DNA of 64,000 bases from an uncultured Phocaeicola sp. (GTDB taxonomy: Bacteria > Bacteroidota > Bacteroidia > Bacteroidales > Bacteroidaceae), in NCBI GenBank assembly GCA_947581855.1, contig CANPVZ010000006.1, positions 1 to 64,000 of the forward strand, given 5' to 3'. The translations under genes and the position numbers were made by a program. The notes below the pieces were generated by a model. It ran no database searches. It was not told the DNA's origin and saw only the letters and a list, made by a program, of their open reading frames with translations. Shown one piece after another: positions 59,629 to 64,000 of this stretch. Each line of letters begins with the position of its first letter. Position 1 is the first letter of the stretch.

Positions 59629-60219
59629 ATGAGTGCGAAATTGAACAAATTATTTTTAAATTTTTTACATTTGGCGGCTTCTTCCCAAAGATTAGGTATT
59701 CATCTGATTCGCGTGGCTATTTTAGTGATTTTTGTATGGATTGGTGGCCTTAAGTTTTGGAACTATGAGGCGGAAGGTATCGTACCGTTTGTGGCAAACA
59801 GTCCTTTCATGAGTTTTTTCTATACTCAGCCAGCTCCGGATTACAAGATTTATAAATTGAAAGAGGGCGAGTTTGACCAAAAGAAGTTTGAGTGGCATAA
59901 GAAGAATAATACGTATGGCTTTTCTCACGGTTTGGGGATTCTTATTATGAGTATAGGAATATTAGTATTTTTAGGGATATTCTTTCCAAAAGTAGGCTTG
60001 GTTGGTGCATTATTGGCAATAATTATGACTATTGGAACACTTTCTTTCCTTGTTACGACTCCTGAAGTTTGGGTTCCGGATTTGGGAAGTGGAGAATTTG
60101 GTTTTCCTTTGTTAACCGGAGCGGGTAGATTGGTTATAAAAGATACGGCGATTCTGGCGGGAGCTATTGTTGTATTGGCGGATTCTGCTCAACGGATATT
60201 AAATAGCAAGCGGAAATAA
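59629..60219 (+). CDS. DUF417 (YkgB-like) membrane protein
   Basis: 196 residues, four membrane segments: RVAILVIFVWIGGLKFWNYE, GLGILIMSIGILVFLGIFF, VGALLAIIMTIGTLSFLVTT and DTAILAGAIVVLADSA. The sequence FVANSPFMSFFY and VWVPDLGSGEFGFPLLTGAG are typical of the YkgB/DUF417 family, linked in some bacteria to reactive-chlorine defence. It follows an AraC-type regulator, as in E. coli ykgB-like arrangements. Confidence 0.87.
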   Translation: MSAKLNKLFLNFLHLAASSQRLGIHLIRVAILVIFVWIGGLKFWNYEAEGIVPFVANSPFMSFFYTQPAPDYKIYKLKEGEFDQKKFEWHKKNNTYGFSHGLGILIMSIGILVFLGIFFPKVGLVGALLAIIMTIGTLSFLVTTPEVWVPDLGSGEFGFPLLTGAGRLVIKDTAILAGAIVVLADSAQRILNSKRK

Positions 60220-60560
60220 CTTTTCCTTCTATGCTCAGAGCTAGATGTATTCATTATATATAATATAGTAACATACTATTTTCGGTGAATCCTGTTTTTT
60301 TGATTTATACTACTAATACGATTGGTAGACTGTTATCTAAAAATTTGGTAGAATTCTGACGGACAATATATAATAAAATAGCTGTTTCAAGATAGGTTTT
60401 TAGAAATGAATATTTTTTAGATAAGAATCCCCTTATTTAACTTTTCAACTTTGTAGATGAGAATTAAATAAGGGGATTATTTTATTATTTCAAATAACTA
60501 CTTGTGAGTGGCATTCATTCTAGTGAATTAAAGTGGCTTTTTTATAAGCATTAGTAACCA
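60220..60560. other. Convergent intergenic region
   Basis: 341 bp between the DUF417 gene and hsp20, which face each other. It contains one hairpin terminator (60426-60478) and no open frame of note. Confidence 0.5.
60426..60478. terminator. Long-loop terminator between convergent genes
   Basis: AATCCCCTTATTTAA (60426-60440) and TTAAATAAGGGGATT (60464-60478) are exact inverted arms around a 23-nt loop, with T-rich sequence on the right (ATTTTATTATTTC). Works most clearly for the rightward transcript. Confidence 0.65.
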
Positions 60561-60986
60561 TTATTTTATTTCAATATTCTTTTGGGTTCTTACTTCTTGT
60601 ACGCTTAGTTTAGGTAATGTCACGTTCAATACGCCGTCTTTCACTTCTGCAGAAATCTTTTCTTTATCTACATCGTCCGGTAGGATGATGGTTTGCTGGA
60701 ATTTAGAGTAAGAGAATTCCCGACGCAAATATCGTCCGTTCTTATTCTCCTCTTTATTCTCATTTTTCTTTTCCATGCTAATAACTAGGTTATTGCTTTC
60801 ATCAATTTGGACATTGAAGTCTTCTTTCGTCATACCCGGAGCAGCAACTTCTATCCGGTAATCGTGTTCGTTTTCGATAACGTTGATAGCTGGAGCTGTT
60901 GCGTTGGTTTTTACCATCCAATTATTGTCAAAGAAATCATTGAAGATATCCGGCAACCAATTCTGAGTTCTTCTTACAGGCATCAT
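60561..60986 (-). CDS. Small heat-shock protein Hsp20
   Basis: 141 residues. The alpha-crystallin core has IEVAAPGMTKEDFNVQIDES, YLRREFSYSKFQQTIILPDD, and the conserved EVKDGVLNVTLPKL. The N-terminal arm (WLPDIFNDFFDNNW) is typical of bacterial Hsp20. It holds unfolding proteins under stress. No clear CIRCE or sigma-32-like site is visible upstream. Confidence 0.94.
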   Translation of the reverse strand: MMPVRRTQNWLPDIFNDFFDNNWMVKTNATAPAINVIENEHDYRIEVAAPGMTKEDFNVQIDESNNLVISMEKKNENKEENKNGRYLRREFSYSKFQQTIILPDDVDKEKISAEVKDGVLNVTLPKLSVQEVRTQKNIEIK

Positions 60987-61185
60987 AATTTTAATCTCCT
61001 ATCTTTAAGTTATACATAGTGTTTGTTTGCAACTTCAGTTTTTTCGGAACCGTTGTTCATTTAAAATAGTACAAAATGGATACCAAAAGACTTCTATTTT
61101 ATATAGTTGACTTTTTGTCGTAAAAATGGTGCCAATATGTTGTAATATGAGACAAATTTTCAGTTTTTCGCTTAAAATAAAGAAA

Positions 61186-61217
61186 AACCGCACCAATCAG
61201 TCACTGATGGTGCGGTT
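61186..61217 (-). terminator. Terminator of secDF
   Basis: AACCGCACCA (61186-61195) and TGGTGCGGTT (61208-61217) form a perfect 10-bp stem; leftwards it is followed by TTTTCTTTATTTT. Confidence 0.85.
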
Positions 61218-61243
61218 CTGCATATAATAGTAGAAGTTAAATC

Positions 61244-64000
61244 TTAGGCTTCTTTTGTTTCTTCCGGCATCTTATTGCCCATTGTCAGGTACGCTATCGG
61301 AGCGGCAATGAACAGTGATGAAAGTGTACCGATTACTACACCCAGAATCATTGCGAAGGCAAAGCTCCGGATGCTGTCACCACCTAATATAAAGATACAT
61401 AATAATACAATTAATGTACTAAGTGAGGTGTTGATGGTACGTGCCAATGTAGTATTCAGTGAGTCATTGAATAATTGGAAACGGCTACGTTTCGGATAAA
61501 GTTTAAAGAACTCACGGATACGGTCGAAGATTACCACTTTGTCGTTGATAGAGTAACCTATGGCGGTCAGGATAGCACCGATAAAAGTTTGGTCGATTTC
61601 CAATGAGAACGGTACCCATCCATAACACAACGAATAAGCGCCGATAATCAATGTAGTATCGATGGCTAGGGCGATAACCGATCCCACACTGTATGCAACG
61701 TTACGGAAACGTATCAAGATATAGACGAAGATGGCAATCAATGCAAAGATAACAGACCAAATAGCTGAAGTCTTGATATCGTCGGCAATACTCGGACCAA
61801 CTTTCTGTGAGCTAATAATGGAACCTCCGGCGCGGTTGTCTCGGTCGATAAAGACCTCAAGTGTTGTACCTTCGCCAAGCAAATTGCCTTCTTTCAGAGA
61901 TTCGTACAAGAATTCCTCAATCTTGGAGTCGATATCCGGATCATCATCTTCGATACGGTAGTTAGTGGTTACACGTACTGTTTTATGATCGGTTCCCAAG
62001 GCGATAGCTTGGATATTGGCATCTCCTACCTTTTCCTGTAATAAGTTGCGTACGGTTTCAGGCTGAGTAGGCTGTTCGAACTGTACTACAAAATTGCGTC
62101 CTCCGGTGAAATCAATACTCTGACTTACTCCACGGGTGAAAAATGAGATAATACAAACAATAATGATGATTCCGAATACAGTAAATGATTTTTTCGCCAT
62201 TCCCATGAACCGGTAATTCGTATTAGTCATCAAGTTACGTGAAAGTTTCGTTGTGAAAGTAAGGTTCAGCCACTTGTTTTTGTTCATAAAATGTTCGTAA
62301 ACGATACGGGTCAAGAATACAGCCGTAAAGAATGAACAAAGGATACCGATAATTAATGTGGTGGCGAAACCACGGATAGGACCGGTTCCGAAGTAGAACA
62401 AGATAATACCTGTTATGATAGAAGTCAAGTTTGAGTCGAAGATGGCTGAGAATGCATTGGAGTAACCATCTGCCAAAGCCGCTTTCACACCTTTGCCTGC
62501 TTTCAGTTCTTCTTTGGTACGTTCGTAGATCAACACGTTTGCATCCACTGCCATACCCAGCGATAATACCATACCGGCAATACCAGACATCGTCAATGCT
62601 GCTTGGAAAGAAGTTAGGATACCTAATGTGAAGAAAAAGTTAATAATCAACGCGCAGTTGGCAACCATACCCGGAATCAGTCCGTAAATGCTGCACATGT
62701 AGATCATTAGCAGTATCAATGCAACAATAAATGATATGATACCTTGATTAATGGATTCTTGTCCGAGTGACGGACCTACTATATCTTCCTGTACAATACG
62801 TGCCGGAGCAGGCATTTTACCTGAACGTAATACGTTAGCCAAGTCCTTGGTATCTTCCAGTGTGAAGTTTCCGGTAATAACAGAATTGCCACCGGTAATT
62901 TCCGTATTTACATTCGGTGCACTGTATACATAACCGTCCAATACAATTGCAATGGCCTTACCGATATTTTGTTTGGTCAGTTGTGCCCAACGGCGTGAAC
63001 CTTCCGTATTCATGCTCATGTTTACGCAGGGTTTGCCATATTGATCATAACCATCGGATGCAGAAGTGACAACGTCACCTTCCATCGGAGCGCGTCCGTT
63101 GCGTTCTGTCACTTTGATGGCATACAATTCGAATATTTGTCCGGTTTTATCAAGGTCGCTTCCTTTTACACCCCATTTAAGGCTAAGTTCTCTCGGCAAT
63201 ACGCTCTTAGCTTCCGGCATAGCCAGCAATCGGTTGATTTCAGCCGTATCCGTGTAGTGTGCGTAACCTACAATACATCCCATTCCACTATTGTTGAAAC
63301 TAAGAATAGAAGCCAACGGATGTTCCTTTTTCGCTTCCGCAAGTGCAGCGCTTTGGTCGGCTACAGTCTTTTCACCTTTTAGTGCGGCAGCCAGACTGTC
63401 GGCAGCGCTTACAGTATTTTTTTCGGCAACTACGGTTTCTTCAGTAGCTACAGCACTATTGATTGCGTTCGCAGTATCTTTCGGTTGAGCATCGGCTATA
63501 GCAGTGCGTAATTTTGCATCGGCATTAATCAAATAAGGAACAATTTCTTTTGCATCGAATGTTTCCCAAAATTCGAGGTTGGCAGAGCCTTGGAGCAATT
63601 TCCTTACACGTTCGGGTTCTTTGATACCCGGAAGTTCTACCATAATACGTCCCACGCTTCCTTCCAATGCTTGGATATTAGGCTGTACCACACCAAAACG
63701 GTCGATACGGGTACGTAATATATTATAAGAGTTGTCGATAGCGGCTTTTACTTCTTCGCGGAGCACTTTCTCCACTTCGGCATCTGTACTTTTGGTAGTT
63801 ACTTTGTCTTTTAATTGTTGAGTAGCGAATATTTCGGAAAGTTTTCCTTCCGGAGCCAGTTTATGATACTCATTTACAAATAGAGTGATGAAATCGCTCT
63901 GACTGGTGATTTGTTGTTTTGCTGCATTGGCAACAGCTTGGTTGAAAGCTTCGTCGGTTTTGTGGTCGGCCAACATTTTAATCACATCGGGAACAGAAAC
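61244..64000 (-). CDS. secDF: Fused SecDF protein-export subunit (start beyond window)
   Basis: Open from the right edge; at least 918 residues. The SecD part has LEFWETFDAKEIVPYLINAD and the periplasmic head up to GPSLGQESINQGIISFIVAL. The SecF part has FTGGRNFVVQFEQ, SIDFTGG, IALAIDTTLIIGAYSL and YSINDKVVIFDRIRE. Twelve membrane segments are expected. SecDF uses the proton gradient to pull proteins through SecYEG. The N-terminal ~90 residues seen in full-length Bacteroides SecDF are not in the window; the frame stays open to base 64000. Confidence 0.95.
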   Translation of the reverse strand, partial: VSVPDVIKMLADHKTDEAFNQAVANAAKQQITSQSDFITLFVNEYHKLAPEGKLSEIFATQQLKDKVTTKSTDAEVEKVLREEVKAAIDNSYNILRTRIDRFGVVQPNIQALEGSVGRIMVELPGIKEPERVRKLLQGSANLEFWETFDAKEIVPYLINADAKLRTAIADAQPKDTANAINSAVATEETVVAEKNTVSAADSLAAALKGEKTVADQSAALAEAKKEHPLASILSFNNSGMGCIVGYAHYTDTAEINRLLAMPEAKSVLPRELSLKWGVKGSDLDKTGQIFELYAIKVTERNGRAPMEGDVVTSASDGYDQYGKPCVNMSMNTEGSRRWAQLTKQNIGKAIAIVLDGYVYSAPNVNTEITGGNSVITGNFTLEDTKDLANVLRSGKMPAPARIVQEDIVGPSLGQESINQGIISFIVALILLMIYMCSIYGLIPGMVANCALIINFFFTLGILTSFQAALTMSGIAGMVLSLGMAVDANVLIYERTKEELKAGKGVKAALADGYSNAFSAIFDSNLTSIITGIILFYFGTGPIRGFATTLIIGILCSFFTAVFLTRIVYEHFMNKNKWLNLTFTTKLSRNLMTNTNYRFMGMAKKSFTVFGIIIIVCIISFFTRGVSQSIDFTGGRNFVVQFEQPTQPETVRNLLQEKVGDANIQAIALGTDHKTVRVTTNYRIEDDDPDIDSKIEEFLYESLKEGNLLGEGTTLEVFIDRDNRAGGSIISSQKVGPSIADDIKTSAIWSVIFALIAIFVYILIRFRNVAYSVGSVIALAIDTTLIIGAYSLCYGWVPFSLEIDQTFIGAILTAIGYSINDKVVIFDRIREFFKLYPKRSRFQLFNDSLNTTLARTINTSLSTLIVLLCIFILGGDSIRSFAFAMILGVVIGTLSSLFIAAPIAYLTMGNKMPEETKEA

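Overview
The window looks like a gut Bacteroides chromosome that carries two mobile elements side by side. The taxon call rests on several things seen together: Bacteroides-type promoters (TTTG ... TAnnTTTG), a hybrid two-component regulator, SusC-style outer-membrane barrel fragments, 6-bladed propeller and DUF1573 lipoproteins, an HU-HIG protein, a MobV relaxase of Bacteroides type and a fused SecDF. No rRNA, tRNA or CRISPR array was recognised.

Region 1 (1 to about 25.8 kb) is most of a temperate tailed-phage genome. Its left end lies outside the window. Late genes on the minus strand run terminase small subunit, terminase large subunit, SPP1-type portal, then a MuF head protein that ends in an HExxH domain. 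A ParB-methyltransferase gene precedes them. A two-terminator intergenic stretch (7.28-7.48 kb) separates these from a long minus-strand early operon (7.5-23.05 kb) for replication and recombination: SSB, a DnaC-like loader, an initiator-like gene with an iteron-like array inside it, HU, a RecT-like protein, an SbcC-like ATPase, an MBL-fold hydrolase and many small proteins. A divergent promoter region (23.09-23.2 kb) separates the operon from the rightward repressor-integrase lysogeny block. Two early-operon paralogues share a 74-nt block that differs only at codon positions 1 and 2. This is the pattern left by a diversity-generating retroelement (DGR), yet no reverse transcriptase or template repeat is in the window.

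Region 2 (25,809-37,295) is an 11.5 kb mobilizable element between two copies of CCGTACGCACCGCAA. It has a GC-rich backbone (tyrosine integrase, DUF3853 protein, helicase-like ATPase, primase, MobV relaxase, oriT-like hairpins, a tandem repeat that may be an origin) and AT-rich cargo (a secreted chymotrypsin-fold protease, a free-standing homologue of that protease's propeptide, and an intact plus a decayed Ig/TonB-domain lipoprotein). The phage and this element encode related integrases and related DUF3853 proteins, so they probably entered the same attachment site one after the other.

Region 3 (37.3-64 kb) is host chromosome. It holds a DJ-1/PfpI protein with a nitroreductase, a GH2 glycosidase, GDP-L-fucose genes (gmd, fcl) with a mannose-6-phosphate isomerase, a large hybrid two-component regulator, an HU-HIG protein flanked by two different helically phased repeat arrays, and a decaying locus with a short secreted peptide, propeller and DUF1573 lipoproteins, a Cys-containing small peptide, an outer-membrane barrel gene broken by one TGA, and a truncated PqqD-like protein. 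After these come a membrane protein, an AraC regulator, a DUF417 protein, Hsp20 and the start-truncated secDF gene.
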